Assembly (NCBI GenBank): GCA_963933095.1
Contig: CAWVSV010000041.1
Span: forward strand, 1 to 22,160
DNA: 22,160 nucleotides
DNA from: UBA1124 sp963933095
GTDB lineage: Bacteria > Pseudomonadota > Gammaproteobacteria > Pseudomonadales > Cellvibrionaceae
Reading direction: 5' to 3'
In this document: positions 7,123 to 15,236 of the stretch, one piece after another
Position numbering within the stretch: position 1 is the first letter of the stretch
How the letters are laid out: each line of letters opens with the position of its first letter
Program-made: the position numbers and the translations under genes
Notes under the pieces: model-generated
Seen by the model: the letters and a program-made list of their open reading frames with translations, nothing else
Database searches by the model: none
What the model was told of the DNA's origin: nothing

Positions 7123-7944
7123 TTAAGATCTGTGTAGTGAATAATCTGTGCTGGTTGAGATAGATATGACTTTAGCTGGATCGAAACCGGTTGTAGTTGA
7201 TCCTTCGGTATCGTAGCCAAACTGGTTACTCACAATGCGTGTTCCACTTTGGATTACGTCTATGGAGTGATGAGTGTGGCCGAAGAGCCAAGCGTCTATG
7301 TCGTATTGTTTGATCAGCGCCGATTGATCGGTGATGAAATAGGCCGCTAATTCACTGCCGGTAAATCGTTGCGGTATCGCCTTTAGAGTAGGGGCAAAAT
7401 GAGTGATAACGATTGTTTTGTCACTTGTGGTTGGTTTTGACAGTTCTTTATTTAGAAAGTTAACTGATTGGCGATAGAACTTAGATATGACTTCAGGAGA
7501 AAGTTTGTGCTGATTTTGACCATAGCGAATAACGCGGAAATCATTAATTTTATTGCTGGCTATGTCTGCTGAATTGAGTCGCCGTGCGTCACCATAGAGC
7601 GAAAAATCACTCCATAGTGTTGCCCCCAATATTCTAATGGTCTTATTGTTAACGGTGAGTTGAATGCAGTCGTTTTCAAGGAAATATACATTATATGCTT
7701 GAGCGGCTGATTCACGTATATCAGGTAATGTTTCAAGGTAGTCATTACCATAATACTCATGGTTGCCAGCAATAGTGATCACTGGAACTGCATACTTATC
7801 AGCAATGGATTTTGCATAGCTAATAATTTCTGTGCCAGCCCCAATATCACCGGCGAGAACCACTATATCGGCATCAGCTAGGCAGGGGTAACAGAGACTA
7901 TTGGCGCCATGGGTGTCGCTGAGCAGTGCTATGCGTATAGACAT
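7123..7944 (-). CDS. calcineurin-like metallophosphoesterase
   Basis: A 273-residue cytosolic-looking protein (no signal peptide) with the full dinuclear-metal site of the family: D10-x-H12 in LLSDTHG, D33 in LAGDIG, N61-H62 in AGNHEYY, H182 in ITHFAP, and H223-x-H225 in FGHTHHS. It should hydrolyse a phosphomonoester or phosphodiester; the substrate cannot be read from sequence. I chose the ATG at 7944 because the family's first beta strand (RIALLSDTHG) begins there. The frame stays open upstream to 8196, but those extra 84 residues look unrelated to the family. A GAGGAG lies about 15 bases upstream of the ATG, further than ideal. No functional partner is adjacent. Confidence 0.85.
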   Translation of the reverse strand: MSIRIALLSDTHGANSLCYPCLADADIVVLAGDIGAGTEIISYAKSIADKYAVPVITIAGNHEYYGNDYLETLPDIRESAAQAYNVYFLENDCIQLTVNNKTIRILGATLWSDFSLYGDARRLNSADIASNKINDFRVIRYGQNQHKLSPEVISKFYRQSVNFLNKELSKPTTSDKTIVITHFAPTLKAIPQRFTGSELAAYFITDQSALIKQYDIDAWLFGHTHHSIDVIQSGTRIVSNQFGYDTEGSTTTGFDPAKVISISTSTDYSLHRS

Positions 7945-8317
7945 ACTTTCTACTATAAACTCCTCTTGTATAGACAAAGTGTATTCGCTATTTATTTTCT
8001 GACAAATTATTGTTGTTAGTGAATTACTGCCGCACCGTGACGAAGAGCGGGTTAACCTTATCGGCCGGCTAAAACGGCAATGGTATTTGAGATGGTTATT
8101 CGCGACACCCATCAATAAAAAAGGGCGCATGTTTAACGGTTGGGTTGTTTGGCAAATGTTGATGTTCAGTTTTCCGGTTGCAGTGAATATTAACACAAGG
8201 CATTTGAACTAGGGGGGCGGCTTAGGCCAGCGGTGAGGATAGCCGTTAATCTACCCATCCCGCTTTTTCGGGCCGATACAATCTTCGAGAAAAAATCTGA
8301 ATTAAAAGAACCAAGTT
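7945..8317. other. 373-bp gap upstream of two divergent genes
   Basis: The gap lies between the divergent metallophosphoesterase and F-domain genes and must hold both promoters. It also contains a plus-strand open stretch (8003-8212) that reads like protein but lacks a start, described separately. A small hairpin-like CCCG/CGGG pair lies near 8258-8272, followed by TACAAT, a possible -10 box for the F-domain gene. Confidence 0.4.
8003..8212 (+). pseudogene. possible 3' remnant of an unknown gene
   Basis: The frame is open for 69 codons between a TGA at 8000 and a TAG at 8210-8212. It reads as a plausible basic, Trp-rich peptide (for example GRLKRQWYLRWLF, then TPINKKGRMFNGWVVWQ). The only in-frame ATG is at codon 43 (8129) and there is no ribosome binding site. 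It may be the end of a gene whose 5' part was lost. I do not recognise the family, and a chance open frame is possible. Confidence 0.25.
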
Positions 8318-9229
8318 ATGAAAACTATCACCCTTACTACTGCACAACAGGCGACCCTATATAAGGTACTGCGGCAATACTTACACGCTGGCTTTAGTTT
8401 GGCACAGGCATTTACTATGCTGGCTGAACAAGAGCATGGCGACAGAGCATTGGCGCAATCCTGGCAGGCCATGGCGCGGCGTTTAAACAATGGGCAATCG
8501 TTAGTTCAGGCAGCTAAGGCGGTAAAACTTACTGTGCCTGAACCATGGTTATTGATTGCCAGTGAGAGTGGTTTTTATGAAGCCGTTTTTGCATTTTTAG
8601 CTGACCGTTCTGACGAGTTATATAGCGCTATTGCCACCATAAAAACTCGCACAGTGATGCCCATAGCATTATTTTGTGTACTGTGTTTTATTCGCCATGC
8701 CCAGTCATTAGTATTGGGTGAACTGTCGTTGTGGCAGTACTTCTGGTTGGCTATACAACCGATAATTTATGCCGCTGCATCCATTGCTGTCATCATCGCA
8801 GTGTTTAAGTATTGTTATGCTAGCGGACATGGCCTGGTATGGAAAATACCGGTGGTGTTTGCCTGGCAGAAACTGCAGTTCAGCCAAGCCTTGGTCTTGG
8901 CACTGAATAGCCGTGAAGATTTAAGCACAAGCCTTAGCCATTTAATTGCCTTGCTCAGTGCTAGCCAAAAGTCAGCATATGCCGCACAGCTGCAATTAAT
9001 GAAACGCGGCAAGTGTCGAGTTCAAGAGGTCATATTTAAGGCCGGTTATTTTAATAGTGGCGAGCACCAATTATTAACCACTGGCGAGCAAGTTGGGGCT
9101 ATGGGTAGCCAAGTAGAAAGCTTACTTATTCAACACACTCACCAATGCAACCAAAGCTGCGAGCAGACCTTGAAATTTTTGCCCTGGATTTTATATGGGT
9201 ATCTGCTGTTACTGCTGCTTTACATATAA
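8318..9229 (+). CDS. GspF/PilC-like (type II secretion F domain) membrane protein, orphan
   Basis: A 303-residue inner-membrane protein. Residues about 14-95 follow the first F domain of GspF/PilC (LRQYLHAGFSLAQAFTML, then NNGQSLVQA, then ASESGFYEAV). A second, more diverged copy spans about 177-285 (LALNSREDLSTSLSHL, then TTGEQVGAMGSQVESLL). Likely membrane segments are at 113-128, 139-166 and 288-303. GspF/PilC are platform proteins of type II secretion or type IV pilus machines and are normally about 400 residues; this one is about 100 shorter, lacks the long N-terminal cytoplasmic part and ends in the last membrane helix. No pilin, ATPase, secretin or prepilin peptidase gene is nearby. 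The ribosome binding site is weak (AAAAGAA). It converges on greB. Confidence 0.7.
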   Translation: MKTITLTTAQQATLYKVLRQYLHAGFSLAQAFTMLAEQEHGDRALAQSWQAMARRLNNGQSLVQAAKAVKLTVPEPWLLIASESGFYEAVFAFLADRSDELYSAIATIKTRTVMPIALFCVLCFIRHAQSLVLGELSLWQYFWLAIQPIIYAAASIAVIIAVFKYCYASGHGLVWKIPVVFAWQKLQFSQALVLALNSREDLSTSLSHLIALLSASQKSAYAAQLQLMKRGKCRVQEVIFKAGYFNSGEHQLLTTGEQVGAMGSQVESLLIQHTHQCNQSCEQTLKFLPWILYGYLLLLLLYI

Positions 9230-9256
9230 GGCTTGGGCGCGCTCAGGTTTTGTATC

Positions 9257-9272
9257 GCTACATGGATGTAGC
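9257..9272. terminator. small palindrome between convergent genes, weak terminator candidate
   Basis: GCTACATGGATGTAGC is nearly a perfect palindrome (arms GCTACAT / ATGTAGC), 27 bp after the F-domain gene stop. It is followed by TTATTAAAATT instead of a clean T run. It may help end transcription between the F-domain gene and greB. Confidence 0.3.
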
Positions 9273-9369
9273 TTATTAAAATTAAGCAGGAGTGGTTCTC
9301 TGTCCGTTCATCCTGAAAATAAGCATCCTTTATATTTATTCATTCGATCTAACTAAAATCAAACCAAAA

Positions 9370-9876
9370 TCAAACCTCTTCATAATCAATAGCAATAATA
9401 TAATAGAGCTCATTGGACTCGGGTTTTACCACAGTAACTTCGGCATCTAATTTTTTACCCAATAGAGCTTTTGCTAAAGGCGAATCCATAGAAATCCAAT
9501 CTTTAGCAGCGTCAAACTCGTCCGGCCCGACTATTCTATAGCGCGATGTACTTTCATCTAAGTCGGCTTCAATTGTCACCCAAGCGCCAAAAAAAACTTT
9601 ATCTCTTTCGGCCGGTAACCGATCAACCACAGTTACTTCATCCAGCCTTTTGGAAAGAAATCTAACCCGAGCATCAATTTGCCTGAGCCGCATTTTGCCA
9701 TAAATGTAATCGCCGTTTTCACTGCGGTCGCCATTTTTAGCCGCAGCGCTGACAGTCGCCGTGACAACAGGGCGCTCAACCTTCCAAAGCTCTTTTAATT
9801 CGGCCTGCATTGCATCCGCTCCTTGCGGCGTAATATAGGCCGAGCGTTTTTCACGCGGTGGGCGCCAGCGGCCCAT
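9370..9876 (-). CDS. greB: transcription elongation factor GreB
   Basis: A 168-residue homologue of GreB (158 in E. coli), which enters the secondary channel of RNA polymerase and stimulates cleavage of backtracked RNA. The N-terminal coiled coil carries the acidic tip loop NGDRSENGDY (residues 48-57, with D50, E53 and D56). The C-terminal FKBP-like domain has VFFGAWVTIEAD, RIVGPDEFD and SMDSPLAKALLGK. FFGAWV and the GDRSENGDY loop favour GreB over GreA. An AGGAAG site precedes the ATG. The start overlaps the stop of the upstream S9 peptidase by one base (TAATG), so translation is probably coupled. The N-terminus is about ten residues longer than in E. coli and basic (MGRWRPPREKR). Confidence 0.95.
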   Translation of the reverse strand: MGRWRPPREKRSAYITPQGADAMQAELKELWKVERPVVTATVSAAAKNGDRSENGDYIYGKMRLRQIDARVRFLSKRLDEVTVVDRLPAERDKVFFGAWVTIEADLDESTSRYRIVGPDEFDAAKDWISMDSPLAKALLGKKLDAEVTVVKPESNELYYIIAIDYEEV

Positions 9877-11921
9877 TAATGGGCTTCCTTTTGCGTTAAT
9901 GAATCGGCATTTTTAATCTCTACAGGTTTAATGTCGTCGGCAGGAATAAAGCCAAACACCTTGCCGTAAAAATCTAACTCGCCCTCCAGTGCACGTTCAA
10001 TGTTGGCCGCTTGACGGAAGCCGTGGCCTTCGCCTTTGAAGGGCACATAGGCGGTAGCGATGCCTTTTTTCATTAATGCCTCAAACATATCTTCGGCTTG
10101 GTTTGGCGGCACAACTTTATCGTCTAAGCCCTGGAAGAAAATTACTGGACAATTAAGTTTGTCGATGTGATTAATGGGCGAACGCTCGCGGTAAATATCT
10201 TTAGTCTCGGGCCATGGGCCGATCAAGGCGTCGAGGTAGCGCGATTCAAACTTGTGTGTGTCGGTGGCGAGAGTTTGTAAATCACCGATGCCGTAAAGGG
10301 AGCAGCCGGCCTTAAAAGTGTCGCTAAATGTAAGCGCGGCCAGCACTGTGTAGCCGCCGGCACTTGAGCCTTTAATGGCAACTCGGTCTTTATCGGCTAA
10401 GCCCTTTTGAATTAAATACTCGGCACCCGCGCAAGCATCTTCAACGTCAGTGATACCCCAGTTGTTTTTTAGCTTATCGCGGTAAACTCTGCCATAACCG
10501 GTGCTGCCGCGATAGTTCACATCGAGTACCGCAAAGCCGCGGCTGCTCCAATATTGGATTTTTAAATTCAGCGAGGATTCGGTAGCGCCGGTGGGCCCGC
10601 CATGGGCGAGAACGATTAGCGGTGGTTGCTCGTTGGCCATCGGCTGGTAGTCGTTATTGCAGGGGGGGTAGTAAAAAGCATGAGCTTGTTCGTTGTTATC
10701 TGTGTTGTTACTGCCGTTGCCCGTCGGGTAGGTGATTGCCTGTGGGGCAGCGAGATAACCGCTGTCGAGTGTTGATGCGCTGGAGCGAGCCACAATAGTA
10801 TTATGGCCACCATCGATCAACAGTAGTTCCTGTGCGGTGGTGGCCGAGGCACAGAGAAAAGCGGCGCGGCCATTGCTTGCGATTAGCGCGGATAAATCGC
10901 TGTAGGGGGTGTCCAATTGGTTAAGGGTGTGCTGTTCAAAATCGATGCAGGCCAGCTGCCATTGGCCATCTTGGCTGTAGCAACAGAGCAGATTGTCGGC
11001 GTCGATAAAGCCGTAACAGCTCATGCCAAATACCCACTGCGGGGTGGCAAATTCGGCCGCCATTTCAAATACACATTCTGTATCGCTGTCAGTGCCATCG
11101 CCGTTACTGTTGAGGCGATAAAGATTCCACCAGTTGTTTTTATCCGATACCCAGTAGAGCTGTCCGTCGGGCGACCAAGATGGTTGAAAGCAGCTCTCTG
11201 GCGCTTGGCTGTTGCCGCCTGCGATCTTGCGGATATTGCTTAGTTGCGTGTCGGTATTTATGTTGGCACACCAAACTTGGCTGTTGTCCCAAGGCATGTG
11301 CGGGTGGTTCCAACTCAACCAGCTGAGTTGGTCGCCCGAAGGGCTAAGACATGGGTTTGAGTAAAAGTCACAGCCCTGTTGCAATATTTGAGTGGTGCCG
11401 TCTTTGATTGAGATGGCAACAATTTGATGCCCCTCTTCTTGGTGTTCGTCGCCGGGCTTCGTTGCGTGGTCTTCACGAATAGCGAGCAATTGCCCTCGTA
11501 TGCTATCAAAGCTCAAGTCGGCGTAGCGATAAGGCCCGTCTGCTGTGATGGCTATAGGGCTGGCGGATTTAGCGGCGCTATTAGTAGAGGTATCAATTGA
11601 ATAGATTCGTTGGTCGCTGGCAAGCACAAAGTAGATGATGCCCGCATTGACACAATAGTGGCCACCGCCGTATTCATGCGCTTTGGAGCGCACATTGATG
11701 GGCGCAGGAGTGATATCAACCGTCTTGCCGCTGCCATCGCGCTTTACTATGCAGTTACGGCCTTTCTCTTGCGGTCGAGATTCGAGCCAGTAGCAGCTTT
11801 TGTTATCGGCAGGGTCAAACCTAGGCTCGGCTAAACGCACTGATTTTGCAGTGAGCATTTGCGCACTGATGGGCGATTTCCAGCTGCCGCAGGCGGCTTG
11901 ATTGGGCGTGATGGTGGACAT
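9876..11921 (-). CDS. S9 family (prolyl oligopeptidase/acylaminoacyl-peptidase type) serine peptidase
   Basis: A 681-residue peptidase with no visible signal peptide, so it is probably cytosolic. The N-terminal two thirds (about 30-400) is a beta-propeller-type region with WD40-like/TolB-like strands (LSPSGDQLSWLSWN, QPSWSPDGQLYWVSD). The C-terminal alpha/beta hydrolase domain contains LAHGGPTG (oxyanion region), NYRGSTGYGR, the nucleophile in GSSAGG (S520), the acid in GLDDKVVPP (D600 or D601) and the base in GEGHGF (H633). The triad is complete, so it should be active on short peptides; whether it acts as a dipeptidyl aminopeptidase or acylaminoacyl-peptidase cannot be told. It is the first gene of a two-gene unit with greB and is divergent from tilS. 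The ribosome binding site is weak (AGAGAAA). Confidence 0.9.
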   Translation of the reverse strand: MSTITPNQAACGSWKSPISAQMLTAKSVRLAEPRFDPADNKSCYWLESRPQEKGRNCIVKRDGSGKTVDITPAPINVRSKAHEYGGGHYCVNAGIIYFVLASDQRIYSIDTSTNSAAKSASPIAITADGPYRYADLSFDSIRGQLLAIREDHATKPGDEHQEEGHQIVAISIKDGTTQILQQGCDFYSNPCLSPSGDQLSWLSWNHPHMPWDNSQVWCANINTDTQLSNIRKIAGGNSQAPESCFQPSWSPDGQLYWVSDKNNWWNLYRLNSNGDGTDSDTECVFEMAAEFATPQWVFGMSCYGFIDADNLLCCYSQDGQWQLACIDFEQHTLNQLDTPYSDLSALIASNGRAAFLCASATTAQELLLIDGGHNTIVARSSASTLDSGYLAAPQAITYPTGNGSNNTDNNEQAHAFYYPPCNNDYQPMANEQPPLIVLAHGGPTGATESSLNLKIQYWSSRGFAVLDVNYRGSTGYGRVYRDKLKNNWGITDVEDACAGAEYLIQKGLADKDRVAIKGSSAGGYTVLAALTFSDTFKAGCSLYGIGDLQTLATDTHKFESRYLDALIGPWPETKDIYRERSPINHIDKLNCPVIFFQGLDDKVVPPNQAEDMFEALMKKGIATAYVPFKGEGHGFRQAANIERALEGELDFYGKVFGFIPADDIKPVEIKNADSLTQKEAH

Positions 11922-12020
11922 GAAATTTCTCTATTAATAATGTTGAGTGTAGCTGGCGTTATTTTGCCATGTTTTTGGTTCTGTTTTTGTTCGCTTGTCT
12001 ATATTTAAGAGGCTGCAGGC

Positions 12021-12026
12021 TATAAT
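12021..12026 (+). promoter_or_regulatory. probable -10 box of the tilS promoter
   Basis: TATAAT followed by GCGC, a perfect -10 hexamer with a GC-rich discriminator. It lies 31 bp upstream of the chosen tilS start. No good -35 is found at 16-18 bp; TTGTCT at 11995 would need a 20-bp spacer. The in-frame ATG at 12025 lies within this box and is therefore unlikely to be the start codon. Confidence 0.5.
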
Positions 12027-12057
12027 GCGCTTTTTATTTAACCTTAAGGTTTTCTTG

Positions 12058-13419
12058 GTGTCAGTGCTTCTTTCCCATTTACAGCAACAACTCGACAACT
12101 TGAGTGCCCAGCAAACCGTGTCGCGGTGGCTGCTGGCATTTAGCGGCGGGCTCGATTCTACCGTGCTGCTGCATGCCTTGGCGCAGCTGCAAGCTTCAGT
12201 ACCAATAGCTGCGCTGCACATTAACCACCAGTTGTCCGATCAAGCGGATCACTGGCAAAAAAGTGCGCAGCAGTTTGCCCAGTCACAGGCTATGGAGTTT
12301 ATGGCCGAGCGAGTGGATGTGGTTGAATCGGGTCGAGGCCTAGAGGATGCCGCGCGACAGGCGCGCTATAGGGTGTTTGAAGGCCATCTCAAAAACGATG
12401 ATGTGCTGTTAATGGCGCATCATGCGGATGATCAGGCTGAGACCATGCTGTTGCGTTTATTACGTGGTGCCGGCCCCGAGGGCTTGGCAGGTATTCGTGC
12501 TTCACGGACTGTGGGTGCGGGTTGTTTGTTTCGGCCGTTGCTGGGGTTAACCCGCGCTCAGTTGCAAGATTACGCCTGTGAACATCGTCTCAGCTGGGTT
12601 GAAGATGACAGTAATAGCGACACGCGCTTTGATCGCAATTTTTTGCGGCATGAAGTGTTGCCGCAGTTAAAACAGCGCTGGCCGGGGTTTCAGTCGCGCT
12701 GGCAGCAGGCGGCCGAGCACTGTAGTACTGCAGCGCAGCAGTTGCAGAAAATGGCGGCAATTCGCTTACAGGACTGCGACCCCAGAGCTGAGCGATGGGG
12801 GCAAAGTGTGTCGCTGGGGTCGCTGTCGGTGCTGAGTCAAGAGGACCGTTTCAGCGTTTTGCGGCTGTGGTTACAGCGGCTAGGAGCGAATCCTGAATGG
12901 GCACAATTGCAGCAGGTTGAGTGCCAAATGATTGTCGGGCGCGCCGATGCGGTGGCCGAGGTGCGTATCGGCCCGAATAGTCTGCGACGTTTTAACGAGC
13001 GTCTATACGCTACCGATGTGTTGCCACTAGAGACAAATCCTGCAGCGGCTTTGCCTTTGAGTGAGGTGTGTAATCCCTTGAATTTGCCGTTGGGGACATT
13101 AACGCTAGAGGCGGGTGGTGTATTTAGTCAAGAGCGGCTGCAAGGGCGTCAACTGAGTGTGCGCTTTCGTTCTGGTGGCGAACGCTGCAAGCCCGCAGGG
13201 CGTGCTCACTCGCAATCGTTAAAAAAATTGCTGCAGGAATACCGATTAGAGCCCTGGCTTAGGCCCTATGTCCCGCTAATTTATGTCGATGAGCAATTGG
13301 CAGCGGTGCCGGGGCTGTGGCTATGCGCTGAATTTGCTGACATAAATGTCGATGATAGCGGGTGGCGTTGGCAGCTGCCCGAGAGTCGCGCAGGCGCTCT
13401 TTTGGTCCCCGTTGAGTAG
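12058..13419 (+). CDS. tilS: tRNA(Ile)-lysidine synthase TilS
   Basis: TilS attaches lysine to C34 of tRNA-Ile(CAU) using ATP, which lets it read AUA codons and be charged with isoleucine. The N-terminal PP-loop motif SGGLDST lies at residues 29-35, followed by ALHINHQLSD, GLEDAARQARY and MAHHADDQAETMLLRLLRGAGPEG. The TilS substrate-binding and C-terminal domains follow (RFDRNFLRHEVLPQL; SVRFRSGGERCKPAGR near the end). I chose GTG 12058 (453 residues), with AAGG 8 bases upstream; GTG 12064 is an alternative. The frame is open further upstream, to 11995, but a -10 box overlaps the next ATG. It is the first gene of the plus-strand housekeeping run and overlaps the pyrG promoter at its 3' end. 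Confidence 0.93.
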   Translation: MSVLLSHLQQQLDNLSAQQTVSRWLLAFSGGLDSTVLLHALAQLQASVPIAALHINHQLSDQADHWQKSAQQFAQSQAMEFMAERVDVVESGRGLEDAARQARYRVFEGHLKNDDVLLMAHHADDQAETMLLRLLRGAGPEGLAGIRASRTVGAGCLFRPLLGLTRAQLQDYACEHRLSWVEDDSNSDTRFDRNFLRHEVLPQLKQRWPGFQSRWQQAAEHCSTAAQQLQKMAAIRLQDCDPRAERWGQSVSLGSLSVLSQEDRFSVLRLWLQRLGANPEWAQLQQVECQMIVGRADAVAEVRIGPNSLRRFNERLYATDVLPLETNPAAALPLSEVCNPLNLPLGTLTLEAGGVFSQERLQGRQLSVRFRSGGERCKPAGRAHSQSLKKLLQEYRLEPWLRPYVPLIYVDEQLAAVPGLWLCAEFADINVDDSGWRWQLPESRAGALLVPVE

Positions 13420-13440
13420 GGCGGGGGATTCCTCTATAAT
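13412..13440 (+). promoter_or_regulatory. pyrG promoter
   Basis: TTGAGT (13412-13417), a 17-bp spacer, then a perfect TATAAT (13435-13440). The -35 box lies inside the last codons of tilS and includes part of its stop. The start of transcription would be near 13447, giving a leader of about 150 bases before pyrG. Confidence 0.75.
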
Positions 13441-13562
13441 AACGCGCCTTCTTGGGGGTGGTATTGAGGCGGGTCAACAGAGCCTTTTAATCGCCACACT
13501 CAAATTCGATCACAACATATTCCGCAGGTGCTCCAGCTTTTAGGCCAGAGTCTTGCAGCTTT

Positions 13563-13596
13563 ACAGCGAACATTATTTAACAGCGGACATTATTAA
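13563..13596 (+). repeat. 17-bp tandem duplication ending at the pyrG start codon
   Basis: ACAGCGAACATTATTTA (13563-13579) is followed directly by ACAGCGGACATTATTAA (13580-13596), with 15 of 17 bases identical. The second copy supplies the weak GCGGA site upstream of the ATG, and its last base is the A of that ATG. The leader copy has GCGAA at the same place. Confidence 0.9.
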
Positions 13597-15236
13597 TGAC
13601 ACGATTTATTTTCGTAACTGGCGGTGTTGTTTCTTCATTGGGTAAAGGTATTGCATCGGCATCTCTCGCCGCGATCCTAGAAGCCCGTGGCTTAAAAGTC
13701 ACTATTATGAAACTCGACCCTTACATCAATGTTGACCCGGGCACTATGAGCCCGCATCAACACGGTGAAGTGTTTGTCACCGAAGATGGCGCCGAGACGG
13801 ATTTGGACCTTGGTCATTACGAGCGTTTTATTCGCTCGAAAATGACCCGTCGTAACAACTTCACCACCGGTCGCGTGTATGAAACTGTGCTGCGCAAAGA
13901 GCGCCGCGGTGACTATTTGGGCGGTACAGTGCAGGTGATCCCGCATATTACCGATGAAATTAAGCGCCGTGTCATAGAAGGTGGTCGCGATGTGGACGTG
14001 GCACTGGTTGAGATCGGTGGCACTGTTGGCGATATTGAATCGCAGCCGTTCTTGGAAGCGGTACGCCAGTTAATTTTTGAACTGGGTCCAGAGCGCACTC
14101 AATTAATGCACTTGACCTTGGTACCCTACATTGCCACTGCCGGTGAAACTAAAACCAAGCCGACTCAGCACTCGGTGAAAGAGCTGCGTTCGATCGGTAT
14201 TCAGCCCGATATTCTACTGTGCCGTTCGGAAGTTGAAATCGACGAGGGCTCCCGCAACAAGATAGCCCAGTTTACCAATGTGGCTAAAAATGCGGTTATC
14301 CCATTGCCAGATGCTAAGACTATTTACTCCATACCAAGTCTGTTGCAAAACTTTGGCCTCGATCAAATCGTGCTGGACAAATTCAAACTCGATTGCCCTG
14401 CGGCCGACTTGTCTGAGTGGGACGAGGTTATCGATGGCAAGTTGAACCCAGAGAAAACCGTCACTATTGCGATGGTCGGTAAATACATGGATTTACTCGA
14501 CGCTTATAAGTCACTGAACGAATCACTTGATCATGCGGGTATTCACACCAAAACTAAAGTTAAAGTGAATTACATCGATTCTGAGTTGCTTGAAACACAG
14601 GGCACGTCTATTTTAGACGATGCTGATGCTATTTTGGTGCCGGGCGGTTTCGGCAAGCGCGGTGTGGAAGGCAAATTGGAAGCGGTGCGTTATGCCCGTG
14701 AAAATAAAATTCCCTATCTCGGTATCTGCCTTGGTATGCAATCGGTAGTTATCGAATTTGCCCGTAATGTATTGGGCTTAAAAGACGCGCATTCTACTGA
14801 ATTTAATAACACCACCAACAGCCCTGTGATCGGTTTGATCACCGAGTGGACAACGGCTGAGGGCGGTCTTGAGACACGCGATGAAGCCTCGGATCTTGGC
14901 GGCACTATGCGCTTGGGCGCACAGGCATGTCGTCTGGTTGCGGGTTCTAAATCGCGCGATATCTATGGCGACGATATGATTACCGAGCGCCATCGCCATC
15001 GCTATGAGGTCAACAATAACTATGTTGATCAGCTGCAAAAGGCCGGTCTGAAAATTGGTGGCTGGTCTGCTGATGACACCTTGGTAGAAATGGTTGAACT
15101 GGAAGACCACCCTTGGTTTGTGGCTTGTCAGTTCCACCCTGAATTTACTTCAAGTCCGCGCGACGGTCACCCCTTGTTCGAAAGTTTTGTGTCAGCGGCG
15201 ATCACACAGTCACAATTAGTGAAATCTAGTACATGA
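13596..15236 (+). CDS. pyrG: CTP synthase PyrG
   Basis: CTP synthase converts UTP to CTP using ATP and glutamine. The protein is 546 residues, as usual for the family (545 in E. coli). The N-terminal synthetase domain begins with FVTGGVVSSLGKG and includes DPYINVDPGTMSP and GGTVGDIES. The C-terminal class I glutaminase domain has the nucleophile C378 in LGICLGMQ, with H514 and E516 in FHPEF. All catalytic residues are present. The stop overlaps the kdsA start as ATGA, so the two are translationally coupled. Its own promoter lies at the end of tilS and the leader carries a tandem duplication at the start codon. The ribosome binding site is weak for so essential a gene. Confidence 0.98.
   Translation: MTRFIFVTGGVVSSLGKGIASASLAAILEARGLKVTIMKLDPYINVDPGTMSPHQHGEVFVTEDGAETDLDLGHYERFIRSKMTRRNNFTTGRVYETVLRKERRGDYLGGTVQVIPHITDEIKRRVIEGGRDVDVALVEIGGTVGDIESQPFLEAVRQLIFELGPERTQLMHLTLVPYIATAGETKTKPTQHSVKELRSIGIQPDILLCRSEVEIDEGSRNKIAQFTNVAKNAVIPLPDAKTIYSIPSLLQNFGLDQIVLDKFKLDCPAADLSEWDEVIDGKLNPEKTVTIAMVGKYMDLLDAYKSLNESLDHAGIHTKTKVKVNYIDSELLETQGTSILDDADAILVPGGFGKRGVEGKLEAVRYARENKIPYLGICLGMQSVVIEFARNVLGLKDAHSTEFNNTTNSPVIGLITEWTTAEGGLETRDEASDLGGTMRLGAQACRLVAGSKSRDIYGDDMITERHRHRYEVNNNYVDQLQKAGLKIGGWSADDTLVEMVELEDHPWFVACQFHPEFTSSPRDGHPLFESFVSAAITQSQLVKSST

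Noticed and set aside
7945..8196. N-terminal extension of the metallophosphoesterase frame
   Set aside because: The 84 extra residues do not resemble the family, and the fold starts at the ATG at 7944; the opposite strand reads more like protein here.
10917..11243. Plus-strand frame of 108 codons inside the S9 peptidase gene
   Set aside because: Antisense shadow of the peptidase propeller region, with no ribosome binding site or motif.
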